Assembly: GCA_900544025.1 (NCBI GenBank)
Contig: UQTM01000109.1
Coordinates: forward strand, 1-7,998
DNA: 7,998 nucleotides
Reading direction: 5' to 3'
Origin: an uncultured Odoribacter sp.
GTDB lineage: Bacteria; Bacteroidota; Bacteroidia; Bacteroidales; Marinifilaceae
Shown here: piece by piece, positions 1-6,428 of the stretch
Layout of the letters: each line of letters begins with the position of its first letter
How positions within the stretch are numbered: the stretch's first letter is position 1
Made by a program: the position numbers and the translations under genes
Notes under the pieces: model-generated
What the model saw: only the letters and a program-made list of their open reading frames with translations
The model's database searches: none
Told to the model about the DNA's origin: nothing

Positions 1-283
1 TAATAGGAGGAGGAAGGGCCCCGCCCCCCCGCGCCCCCCCAGCCAATGGCTGACCGATGCTTCGTACCTGGCACTGAAATCCGTTACACTGTCCTACTCC
101 TTCCCTGAAAAATTTCCGGAATTTTTTCATCTGAAAGGCATACGTCTATACGGCGGAGGCGAAAACATCTTCATGCTCACCCACCGGAAAGGAATGAACC
201 CGCAATATCGTTTCACAGGCGTTTCTGCCAATGATTATTCCCCGGCAAGAATTTTCTCTTTCGGTATCGACCTCGAATTTTAA
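1..283 (+). CDS. SusC-type TonB-dependent outer-membrane receptor, C-terminal end (partial)
   Basis: Only the 3' end of the gene is present; the frame (codons from base 2) is open to the window edge and stops with TAA at 281-283. The tail contains the block WLTDASYLALKSVTLSYSFP, the GGGENIFMLTHRKGMNPQ block typical of the last strands of SusC/RagA barrels, and ends SPARIFSFGIDLEF, with the terminal phenylalanine expected of an outer-membrane barrel. SusC proteins import oligosaccharides or peptides across the outer membrane with TonB energy, under a SusD lid; the downstream SusD gene supports the call. The substrate cannot be read from this fragment. The first ~14 codons (1-44) encode an Arg/Lys then Pro-rich stretch from a poly-C tract that does not resemble the family and may be a sequence error or contig-edge artefact. 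I am sure of the family but not of the first 44 bases. Confidence 0.9.
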   Translation, partial: NRRRKGPAPPRPPSQWLTDASYLALKSVTLSYSFPEKFPEFFHLKGIRLYGGGENIFMLTHRKGMNPQYRFTGVSANDYSPARIFSFGIDLEF

Positions 284-376
284 AAACATAACGATGAGAA
301 CGATAAAATCATGTTGCAGCAAAACTGCGGAAAAACAAAAAATTCAAATGGCTTAATAATAAAAAATGACAAACGC

Positions 377-1852
377 ATGAAAAATATCACGATCATATTT
401 ATCCTGTCCCTGCTATCCGCCGGATGTAGCCAGGATTTCCTCAATACCTCCTCCACTTCATCCTATGACGAGAGCTTCGTATTTTCAACCACCGAAAAAG
501 CTTATGCAGCCCTGAACGGCATACACCGCTCCATGGTCATGCAATATTCTTCCCAGCAACATTACGGAGGATACCCCTCTTTAATGATCGTCATGGAAAT
601 GCTGGGCGACGATGTGGTGCTCACCTCGAACGGGAACGGATACTGGATCAATGAATACCAATGGAAAGGCCACCGGGACGCAACCGGAGTGTTCCCTTTC
701 TTTGCCTATCACCTGTTCTATAAATTCATTGCCAATGCAAACATGATTCTTGAAAATACCGATGCCGCAACCGGTCCGGAAAGCGACAAGAAAATGATCA
801 AAGGACAGGCTTACGCTTACCGGGCATTGAGTTACTTTTGGCTTATCCAACTATACGGGGAACGATACGACAGCCGATCGGACAACAGCTCTCCGGCAAT
901 TTCTTTAGTCCTTTCCTCCACGGCGGGAAAACAGCCCCGCTCATCGGTTGCCACGGTCTATTCACAGATTTTAAAAGACCTCGACAACTCGCTCGATCTG
1001 CTGGAATCTCCGGATAACACGTTCATACGTCCTTCGAAATGTCACTTTACGGCGGCAATCGTCAAAGGGCTCCGGGCACGCGTTGCACTCACGATGCAGG
1101 ATTGGGTGACGGCCAAAACCTATGCTTCCGAAGCTATCCGGGAATCGGGATGCAGCTTAATGACTGCGGAGCAATACCGGCAAGGTTTCAACAACGCCGA
1201 TAACCCGGAATGGCTATGGGCTTTCGAGCAAACTGCAGAACAAAGCACCTACTATCACGGATTTATGGCAGTGATGTCCTATAATTGCAATGCCACACAA
1301 ATACGCACGAATCCCAAAGCCATATCCAAAACCCTTTACGAGCGAATTCCGGCTTCCGATATTCGCAAAGACCTATGGGACCCCACCGGGAAAGCCTATA
1401 CCCTCCCGGCAGAATTTACCCGGACACCGTATATGAACCGGAAATTCAAAGTTGAAAATGCAGGCAGCTCTGTGGCAGACATCTGCTTTATGCGCCTATC
1501 GGAACTCTATCTTATTTTGGCCGAAGCCAAAGCACGCCTGAACGAAGCGGATGCCGCAGACACGCTTTATACGCTCGTTCATTCCCGAGATCCGCAATAC
1601 CGGCGTTCCGCCTCTTTGGGTGAAGATCTGCTAAATGAAATACTCCTGCAAAGAAAGATCGAGCTTTGGGGGGAAGGGTTTCGTTTTTTGGATATTAAAA
1701 GACTCGACCAACCGCTCGATCGTAAAAATTCCAATCACAAAGAAAACCTGTGTAAAATTCTCACCGTAGCGCCCGGTGACAAAAGCTGGCAATTCCTGAT
1801 TCCCAAAAAAGAACTGACAGCCAACGATAAAGTGGAACAAAATCCTCTCTAA
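377..1852 (+). CDS. SusD/RagB-family outer-membrane glycan-binding lipoprotein
   Basis: A 491-residue protein, normal for SusD. The start at 377 is chosen because it gives a lipoprotein signal: Met-Lys, a hydrophobic run of about residues 4-15, then LLSAGC with the lipidated Cys at 17. The in-frame ATG at 311 would add 22 polar residues ahead of that signal. Family landmarks are the N-terminal TPR-like block YRALSYFWLIQLYGERY (about 148-164), FMRLSELYLILAEAKARL (371-388), RKIELWGEGFRFLDIKRL (426-443) and the closing block WQFLIPKKEL...VEQNPL at the end. SusD proteins sit on the cell surface, bind the glycan and cap the SusC channel; the adjacent SusC tail makes this a cognate pair. The SusC-SusD gap is 93 bp, longer than is common. 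The ligand is unknown. The sequence after the lipidated Cys (SQDFLNTSS) fits surface export but proves nothing by itself. Confidence 0.93.
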   Translation: MKNITIIFILSLLSAGCSQDFLNTSSTSSYDESFVFSTTEKAYAALNGIHRSMVMQYSSQQHYGGYPSLMIVMEMLGDDVVLTSNGNGYWINEYQWKGHRDATGVFPFFAYHLFYKFIANANMILENTDAATGPESDKKMIKGQAYAYRALSYFWLIQLYGERYDSRSDNSSPAISLVLSSTAGKQPRSSVATVYSQILKDLDNSLDLLESPDNTFIRPSKCHFTAAIVKGLRARVALTMQDWVTAKTYASEAIRESGCSLMTAEQYRQGFNNADNPEWLWAFEQTAEQSTYYHGFMAVMSYNCNATQIRTNPKAISKTLYERIPASDIRKDLWDPTGKAYTLPAEFTRTPYMNRKFKVENAGSSVADICFMRLSELYLILAEAKARLNEADAADTLYTLVHSRDPQYRRSASLGEDLLNEILLQRKIELWGEGFRFLDIKRLDQPLDRKNSNHKENLCKILTVAPGDKSWQFLIPKKELTANDKVEQNPL

Positions 1853-1987
1853 TAGCACAATCCATTCTATATCAATCTAATAAAGACGGGTTTCTTCGAA
1901 TGTAAAAAAAGCGAAAATGAAAAAACATAACATAGAAAACAAAGCTTGAAAAAAAAGTCGCTTTGATAATTTTTTAATAAAGTTTTT

Positions 1988-2007
1988 ATTAGTTTTGTAA
2001 GACTAAT
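1988..2007. promoter_or_regulatory. Imperfect 20-bp palindrome, candidate operator for the ROK repressor
   Basis: ATTAGTTTTGTAAGACTAAT agrees with its own reverse complement at 16 of 20 positions, with perfect 6-bp outer arms ATTAGT/ACTAAT. It fully covers the candidate -7 element. ROK repressors of the NagC/Mlc group bind AT-rich palindromes of about this length and often repress their own gene, so an autoregulatory operator is a reasonable inference. I saw no second full copy elsewhere in the window, which leaves it unconfirmed. Confidence 0.35.
1990..1997 (+). promoter_or_regulatory. Candidate Bacteroides-type -7 promoter element for the ROK repressor operon
   Basis: TAGTTTTG matches the Bacteroides primary-sigma -7 consensus TAnnTTTG exactly. 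The best upstream TTTG is at 1962-1965, leaving a 24-base gap, somewhat longer than the usual ~19-21, so the -33 element is weak or absent. It would give a leader of roughly 80 bases before the start at 2087. There is no comparable element in the 35 bp between the repressor and the NagB fusion gene, so this is the best promoter candidate for both. Confidence 0.4.
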
Positions 2008-2024
2008 TTGGGAGATAGTAAAAG

Positions 2025-2068
2025 CAGTCGTTGCCTGAAAGCTTTATAGAAAAGGACTGAAACAGGCA
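2025..2068 (+). promoter_or_regulatory. Possible pseudoknot in the repressor 5' leader
   Basis: Two complementary pairs interleave: CAGTC (2025-2029) with GACTG (2055-2059), and TGCCTG (2032-2037) with CAGGCA (2063-2068). Their order (first arm A, first arm B, second arm A, second arm B) is that of an H-type pseudoknot, or of two hairpins that exclude each other. The structure ends 18 bases before the start codon. The stems are only 5 and 6 bp, so chance is possible. Confidence 0.25.
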
Positions 2069-2086
2069 TAGGCGGCAAAAATTAAA

Positions 2087-3343
2087 ATGCAACGTGCTAT
2101 TAAAATGCAACAAACAAATAAAAACTCATTACCAGGTTTAAAAGAAAAAAGATATCAGCAGAAAAAGGATATAATAGGATATTTGTATAAAATGGGCGAA
2201 TTATCCAAACCGGAAATTTGCCGTCTGACGAATATGACGACTCCGACAATCAGCCGGATTATCGAAGAATTGATAGAAGAAGGCTGGGTGACCGACCGGG
2301 GGCAGGGGCAATCGATAGGTGGCAAACGGCCTCATATTTTTTCACTGAATCCGGATGCGGCTTATATTATGGGAGTCGATGTGGGCCGGGAATTTCTGAA
2401 GGTTGCCATATTTAACCTTCGCAAGGAAATAATCGGTAAAATCAAGGTATATCCTTCTATATTAGAAGAAAAGAACAACGAGGAGACTCTCCGGTATATA
2501 AAAGAGAAAATCGACCAAACGCTGGCGGAATTAAAAGTGCCGTACAGTAAAATCAAGGTGACGGGGCTTGCCTTGCCGGGGCTGATAGACAGTAACGGAA
2601 CATCCTATACATATTTGGCCTATGATGATCCGGATACCAATGTGAAAAAGATTCTGGAAGATATGTTGGGAATGCCGGTATTCATCGACAACGACTCGAT
2701 CATTATGGCCATGGCGGAACATTCTTTCGGAGTTGCTAAAAATGCAGCACATGCCCTTTGTGTCAATGTTAATGAATGTATCGGCTTAGGTATGATACTC
2801 AATTCACAGCCTTATTCCGGATTTACGGGGATGGCCGGTGAATTCGGGCATATCCGCATCTCCGGACTGGAAGCTCCTTGCTATTGTGGTAAAGCAGGTT
2901 GTCTGGAAACGGTCGCTTCCGGAAGAGCTATTGTAAAAACGGCTAAAGAAGCCATTCGCAACGGAGTGAAAACAGCTATTTCAACGATAAATGCCGGGCA
3001 GGAAATTACCCTCGCCACGATCATCAAAGCCGCTAAGCAGGACGACATCTTTGCTATCGAGCTATTACAGAACGCCGGAGAAAAAATAGGAGAAGGGATT
3101 TCCACCCTGATTCACTTATTCAACCCCGAACTGATCGTTATCGGAGGAGAGATCACGGATGCCGGAGACCTCATCATCGCCCCGATCAGGCAAACGTTGA
3201 ACAAATACACATTGGCACGAATGAAAAACCAATGCGAGATAAAGATGAGCAACCTCAATTCACAGGCAACGATACTGGGCACACTTATGGTCGTGATGAA
3301 ACACCTGTATTATGATGCGGATTGCGATTTCTCTCTCTATTAA
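2087..3343 (+). CDS. ROK-family transcriptional repressor (NagC/Mlc-like)
   Basis: A 418-residue protein with the two-part layout of ROK repressors. Residues ~25-82 form a winged helix-turn-helix (ELSKPEICRLTNMTTPTISR is the helix-turn-helix core), ending in the conserved wing GGKRP at 78-82. A ROK sugar-binding domain follows: GVDVG at 96-100, the ND pair at 202-203, GEFGH at 251-255 and the zinc motif CYCGKAGC at 265-272, with His255 as the likely fourth zinc ligand. The phosphate-1 loop reads DVGREF rather than the DxGGT type of active ROK kinases, which favours a regulator. Such proteins sense a sugar or sugar phosphate and release DNA. The gene starts a probable operon with the NagB fusion 35 bp downstream, so an amino-sugar phosphate effector is the natural guess. 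Start choice is uncertain: ATGs at 2087 and 2105 have the same 13-base context; either leaves the domains intact. Confidence 0.9.
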   Translation: MQRAIKMQQTNKNSLPGLKEKRYQQKKDIIGYLYKMGELSKPEICRLTNMTTPTISRIIEELIEEGWVTDRGQGQSIGGKRPHIFSLNPDAAYIMGVDVGREFLKVAIFNLRKEIIGKIKVYPSILEEKNNEETLRYIKEKIDQTLAELKVPYSKIKVTGLALPGLIDSNGTSYTYLAYDDPDTNVKKILEDMLGMPVFIDNDSIIMAMAEHSFGVAKNAAHALCVNVNECIGLGMILNSQPYSGFTGMAGEFGHIRISGLEAPCYCGKAGCLETVASGRAIVKTAKEAIRNGVKTAISTINAGQEITLATIIKAAKQDDIFAIELLQNAGEKIGEGISTLIHLFNPELIVIGGEITDAGDLIIAPIRQTLNKYTLARMKNQCEIKMSNLNSQATILGTLMVVMKHLYYDADCDFSLY

Positions 3344-3378
3344 AATAGACATAAAACAAACACTTAATTAATATCCCT

Positions 3379-5328
3379 ATGATAACAAAAAATTATATCG
3401 CGAAAGGCGAAGGAGCTGACAGGTTTGAGAAAGTGCCTGTTCAGATTTATGAAAAACCGGCAGCAGCCGTGAAAGCCGTAGCCGATGAAATAGCCAACCT
3501 GATTCGCAGCAAAGCTGCAAAAGGAGAAAAATGTGTGCTGGGATTGGCCACAGGCTCTTCTCCCATCAAGTTATATCAGGAATTGGTTAGAATGCACAAA
3601 GAAGAAGGATTATCTTTTAAAAATGTAATCTCCTTCAATCTGGACGAATATATGCCGATGCCTAAAGATTCTGAACATAGCTATCACTATTTCATGCATC
3701 ATCATCTGTTCGATCACATCGATATCGACCCGAAGAACGTACATATCCCGGACGGCACACTGAAAAACGAAGAAGTGGACAAATTCTGCCGGGAATATGA
3801 AGAACAGATCGAGGCTGCCGGAGGCGTGGACATCCAGATTTTAGGAATCGGACGTACAGGACACATCGGATTCAATGAGCCGGGGTCGCCCGTGACTTCC
3901 AAAACCCGTATGGTATTTCTTGATAACCTTACAATGAAAGACGCTTCCGGTGAATTCGGCGGTATCGAAAACGTTCCGACAAAAGCCATCACCATGGGAG
4001 TAGGCACAATCATGAAAGCCCGTAAGATCATCTTAATGGCCTGGGGAGAAGCAAAAGCTCCGATCATCCGCGCTACGGTAGAAGGCTCTATCTCCGATTC
4101 CGTACCTGCCACTTTCTTGCAAATGCACCCGAATGTACAATTCGTTATCGACGAAAATGCGGCTGAAGAATTGACCCGTGCAAACCTGCCCTGGCTGGTA
4201 AGCAAAGTGGAATGGGACGACAAACTGATCCGTAAAGCCGTGATCTGGTTGTGCCAGAAAGTAAACAAGCCCATTCTGAAAGTAGAAGACAAAGACTACG
4301 CAAGCAACGGAATGACCGACCTGGTGAAAAAATTCGGCTCTGCAAACAAAGTAAATATTCAGGTGTTCAACGACCTGCAACACACCATTACCGGATGGCC
4401 GGGAGGTAAACCCAATGCAGACGACAGCACACGTCCGGAAAGAGCTACTCCATATCCTAAACGAGTGTTGATTTTCAGCCCGCACCCGGACGACGACGTG
4501 ATCTCGATGGGAGGTACTTTCGCCCGTTTGGTAGAACAGGGACACGACGTACACGTTGCTTACCAGACTTCCGGTAACATTGCCGTACTCGACGACTATA
4601 TTTACCAGCAAATGGATATTGCAGCTTCGTTCACCCGTTTGGTAGGAGGCGACAGCAAAGCTATGGATGCCGCTTTTGAAAAAGTGAAACAAATCATCGC
4701 AAGCCGCAAGCCGGGCGATGACGAACCCTCGGAACTGCTTCCGTTCAAAGGAGCCCTTCGCCGGGCAGAAGCTCGCGGAGCAGACCGTTATTTAGGCATT
4801 CCGGAAGATCATGTTCATTTCTTGAATTTACCGTTCTACGAAACAGGTAGTATCAAGAAGAATCCGCTCGGACAGGCCGACGTGGACATTATCGTGAAAC
4901 TGCTTCGGGACGTGAAACCTCATCAGATTTATGCTGCCGGCGACCTGGCCGACCCGCACGGAACTCACGGAGTGTGCCTCGATGCAATCCTGCGTGCATA
5001 CAACGTAGTCGATGGTGACGACTGGTTCAAAGATTGCAACACCTGGTGGTACCGTGGAGCATGGATGGAATGGGAAATCGAAAAAGTGGACATGGCTGTG
5101 CCCATTAGTCCGGCTGAATTATCCATCAAACGGAAATCGATCTACAAACACGGTTCTCAGAACAACGGTCCGGCTTTCCCCGGAGACGACCCTCGTGAAT
5201 TCTGGCAGAGAGCGGAAGACCGGAACCGGAACACGGCAAACATCTATAACAAATTAGGTATGGCGGAATATGAAGCCATGGAAGTGTTTGCTAAATATGT
5301 TCACACTCACGGAGACGAACTGAAATAA
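3379..5328 (+). CDS. nagB: Fusion of glucosamine-6-phosphate deaminase (NagB) and PIG-L/LmbE-type deacetylase
   Basis: A 649-residue cytoplasmic protein. Residues ~20-290 are a NagB domain, which converts glucosamine-6-phosphate to fructose-6-phosphate and ammonia: GLATGSSP at 55-62, FNLDEYMPMP with the base Asp89, and LGIGRTGHIGFNEPGS with His162 and Glu167. The position equal to E. coli Asp141 is Thr160; other NagB proteins also vary here, so activity is not excluded. After a linker (~300-360), residues ~361-540 form a PIG-L/LmbE domain: FSPHPDDD (His369, Asp371, Asp372) and ADPHGTH (His527, His530) supply the expected metal and base residues. This family removes acetyl from N-acetylglucosaminyl groups. 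A ~100-residue Trp-rich C-terminal extension follows. Ordinary NagB is about 260 residues. The fusion could combine deacetylation and deamination, the role NagA and NagB share elsewhere; that is inference. The gene is probably co-transcribed with the upstream repressor. No Shine-Dalgarno sequence is visible. Confidence 0.92.
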   Translation: MITKNYIAKGEGADRFEKVPVQIYEKPAAAVKAVADEIANLIRSKAAKGEKCVLGLATGSSPIKLYQELVRMHKEEGLSFKNVISFNLDEYMPMPKDSEHSYHYFMHHHLFDHIDIDPKNVHIPDGTLKNEEVDKFCREYEEQIEAAGGVDIQILGIGRTGHIGFNEPGSPVTSKTRMVFLDNLTMKDASGEFGGIENVPTKAITMGVGTIMKARKIILMAWGEAKAPIIRATVEGSISDSVPATFLQMHPNVQFVIDENAAEELTRANLPWLVSKVEWDDKLIRKAVIWLCQKVNKPILKVEDKDYASNGMTDLVKKFGSANKVNIQVFNDLQHTITGWPGGKPNADDSTRPERATPYPKRVLIFSPHPDDDVISMGGTFARLVEQGHDVHVAYQTSGNIAVLDDYIYQQMDIAASFTRLVGGDSKAMDAAFEKVKQIIASRKPGDDEPSELLPFKGALRRAEARGADRYLGIPEDHVHFLNLPFYETGSIKKNPLGQADVDIIVKLLRDVKPHQIYAAGDLADPHGTHGVCLDAILRAYNVVDGDDWFKDCNTWWYRGAWMEWEIEKVDMAVPISPAELSIKRKSIYKHGSQNNGPAFPGDDPREFWQRAEDRNRNTANIYNKLGMAEYEAMEVFAKYVHTHGDELK

Positions 5329-5346
5329 AAACTCAACTTACGAAAC

Positions 5347-5385
5347 CTTCACTCCATAAGCTCAAAACTTGTGGAGTGAAGATTT
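5347..5385 (+). terminator. Strong hairpin between the NagB fusion and nucleotidyltransferase genes (terminator or attenuator)
   Basis: A 14-bp stem pairs 5347-5360 with 5368-5381 with one T-G wobble and a 7-base loop CTCAAAA. Three more A-T pairs follow across a single mismatch. The downstream tract is short and broken (ATTTCATTT), so it may terminate only partly, or stabilise the upstream mRNA end. Confidence 0.6.
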
Positions 5386-5403
5386 CATTTAATATCCCAA
5401 GAT

Positions 5404-6294
5404 ATGAAAAATAAAACCACCCTTCTAATCATGGCAGCCGGAATGGGCTCCCGGTTTGGTAGCTTGAAACAGATCACTCCGCTCGGACCGCATCAAAAAG
5501 CGTTATTGCATTATACGATTTACGATGCCGTACATGCCGGATTCGACAAAATCGTATTCGTTATTCGCGAAAGCTTTGCCCAGGAATTTAAAGACTTTGT
5601 CGGAAAATATGCAGAAAGCCTGGTGGAAACCGCTTACTGTTATCAGGATATGGACAAACTGCCCGGAGGAATGCCCCCTATCCAGCGCGAGAAACCTTGG
5701 GGAACAGCTCACGCGATCTGGTGTGCCAAAGATGTCATCGACGAACCTTTTGCAGCCCTGAATGCAGACGATTTCTACGGAAGTGACGCTTTCGTAAAAG
5801 CTCACGATTTTCTGGCAGCAAGCACACGTCCGAACGAATTTTGCCTGGTAGGCTACCGTTTGGCTTCGACTCTTTCTGAAAACGGAACGGTTTCCAGAGG
5901 CGTATGCGAAGCGAATGCACAGGGCTACCTGACTTCCGTTACCGAATGCACAAAGATTGGTGTACTTCCCGACGGAACCATTAAAGACAGCGATACCGGT
6001 AAAATACTGGACCCGGAAGATTTAGTATCTATGAATTTCTGGGGATTTACTCCGCAGGTGTTTGCAGAGATCGAAAAACAATTCGTTGAATTTTACCCGG
6101 CCAATAAAGACAATCTGAAATCAGAATTCTACATTCCGAAAGTGGTAGATAAAATGATCAAAGACAAAGTTGCCGATGTAAAAGTGCTGAAAACCGATGC
6201 CAAATGGTTCGGAGTAACCTATAAAGAAGATACTCCCATGGTAAACGCCGCTTTAGCCGCATTCGACAAAGAAGGCAAATACCTCGACCTATAA
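5404..6294 (+). CDS. Sugar-1-phosphate nucleotidyltransferase (NDP-sugar pyrophosphorylase family)
   Basis: A 296-residue protein of the GT-A nucleotidyltransferase fold, which joins a sugar-1-phosphate to an NTP to give an NDP-sugar and pyrophosphate. The N-terminal nucleotide loop is MAAGMGSRFG (10-19), followed by a Lys in GPHQKALLHY (Lys32) at the usual second-motif position. PWGTAHA (98-104) and ALNADDFYG (118-126) supply base and metal contacts, the latter with the acidic pair Asp122/Asp123. SMNFWGF (209-215) and KWFGVTYKED (267-276) are the sugar-side motifs typical of the RmlA/GalU/MurU relatives. It lacks the left-handed beta-helix acyl- or acetyltransferase tail of GlmU. It follows the NagB fusion on the same strand with a 75-bp gap containing a hairpin. 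The context suggests an amino-sugar-1-phosphate, for example in salvage, but neither sugar nor nucleotide can be fixed from sequence. No sugar kinase gene lies in the window. Confidence 0.85.
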   Translation: MKNKTTLLIMAAGMGSRFGSLKQITPLGPHQKALLHYTIYDAVHAGFDKIVFVIRESFAQEFKDFVGKYAESLVETAYCYQDMDKLPGGMPPIQREKPWGTAHAIWCAKDVIDEPFAALNADDFYGSDAFVKAHDFLAASTRPNEFCLVGYRLASTLSENGTVSRGVCEANAQGYLTSVTECTKIGVLPDGTIKDSDTGKILDPEDLVSMNFWGFTPQVFAEIEKQFVEFYPANKDNLKSEFYIPKVVDKMIKDKVADVKVLKTDAKWFGVTYKEDTPMVNAALAAFDKEGKYLDL

Positions 6295-6315
6295 TAGAAA
6301 TGGTGTGACCTCATT

Positions 6316-6351
6316 ATCCCCGCCTCGAAACACAGGCGGGGATTTGTTTTA
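6316..6351 (+). terminator. Intrinsic terminator after the nucleotidyltransferase
   Basis: A perfect 10-bp GC-rich stem, ATCCCCGCCT (6316-6325) with AGGCGGGGAT (6334-6343), an 8-base loop CGAAACAC, then the T-rich run TTTGTTTTAT. It lies 22 bases after the stop codon and ends the + strand module. Confidence 0.92.
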
Positions 6352-6367
6352 TAAGCCAAAATATCCG

Positions 6368-6405
6368 ATAAAAATTAAGGGTACTAATAAAAATATCAGT
6401 ACCCT
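6368..6405 (-). terminator. Intrinsic terminator of the propeller/NVEALA transcript
   Basis: On the minus strand a perfect 8-bp stem, AGGGTACT with AGTACCCT (6398-6405 with 6378-6385), encloses a 12-base AT-rich loop and is followed by TAATTTTTAT (6377-6368). It lies 23 bases past the NVEALA stop codon and faces the + strand terminator. Confidence 0.8.
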
Positions 6406-6428
6406 CGATGCTATCATTTTTCTAAAAA

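Larger units (their letters stand above)
1853..2086. other. Intergenic region and leader of the ROK repressor
   Basis: A 234-bp AT-rich gap between the SusD stop and the repressor start. The first ~100 bases hold no clear terminator for the SusC/SusD transcript; the only inverted repeat seen there is a 7-bp pair (AAAGCGA 1908-1914 with TCGCTTT 1958-1964) separated by 43 bases, probably too far apart to matter. The second half holds the candidate promoter, palindrome and RNA structures listed separately. I see no convincing coding frame in it. Confidence 0.6.

Noticed and set aside
311..376. In-frame upstream ATG giving SusD 22 extra residues
   Set aside because: The extension is polar and would bury the lipoprotein signal that begins exactly at 377.
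1908..1964. AAAGCGA/TCGCTTT inverted repeat after susD as a terminator
   Set aside because: The 7-bp arms are 43 bases apart in an A-rich region, which is a poor terminator and expected by chance.
2087..3343. Glucokinase or GlcNAc kinase instead of repressor
   Set aside because: The winged helix at the N-terminus with the GGKRP wing and the degenerate DVGREF phosphate loop point to a ROK regulator.
3714..4692. Two long minus-strand open frames (192 and 219 residues) opposite the NagB fusion
   Set aside because: They lie antisense to a gene with clear family motifs, overlap each other, and their translations match no recognisable fold.
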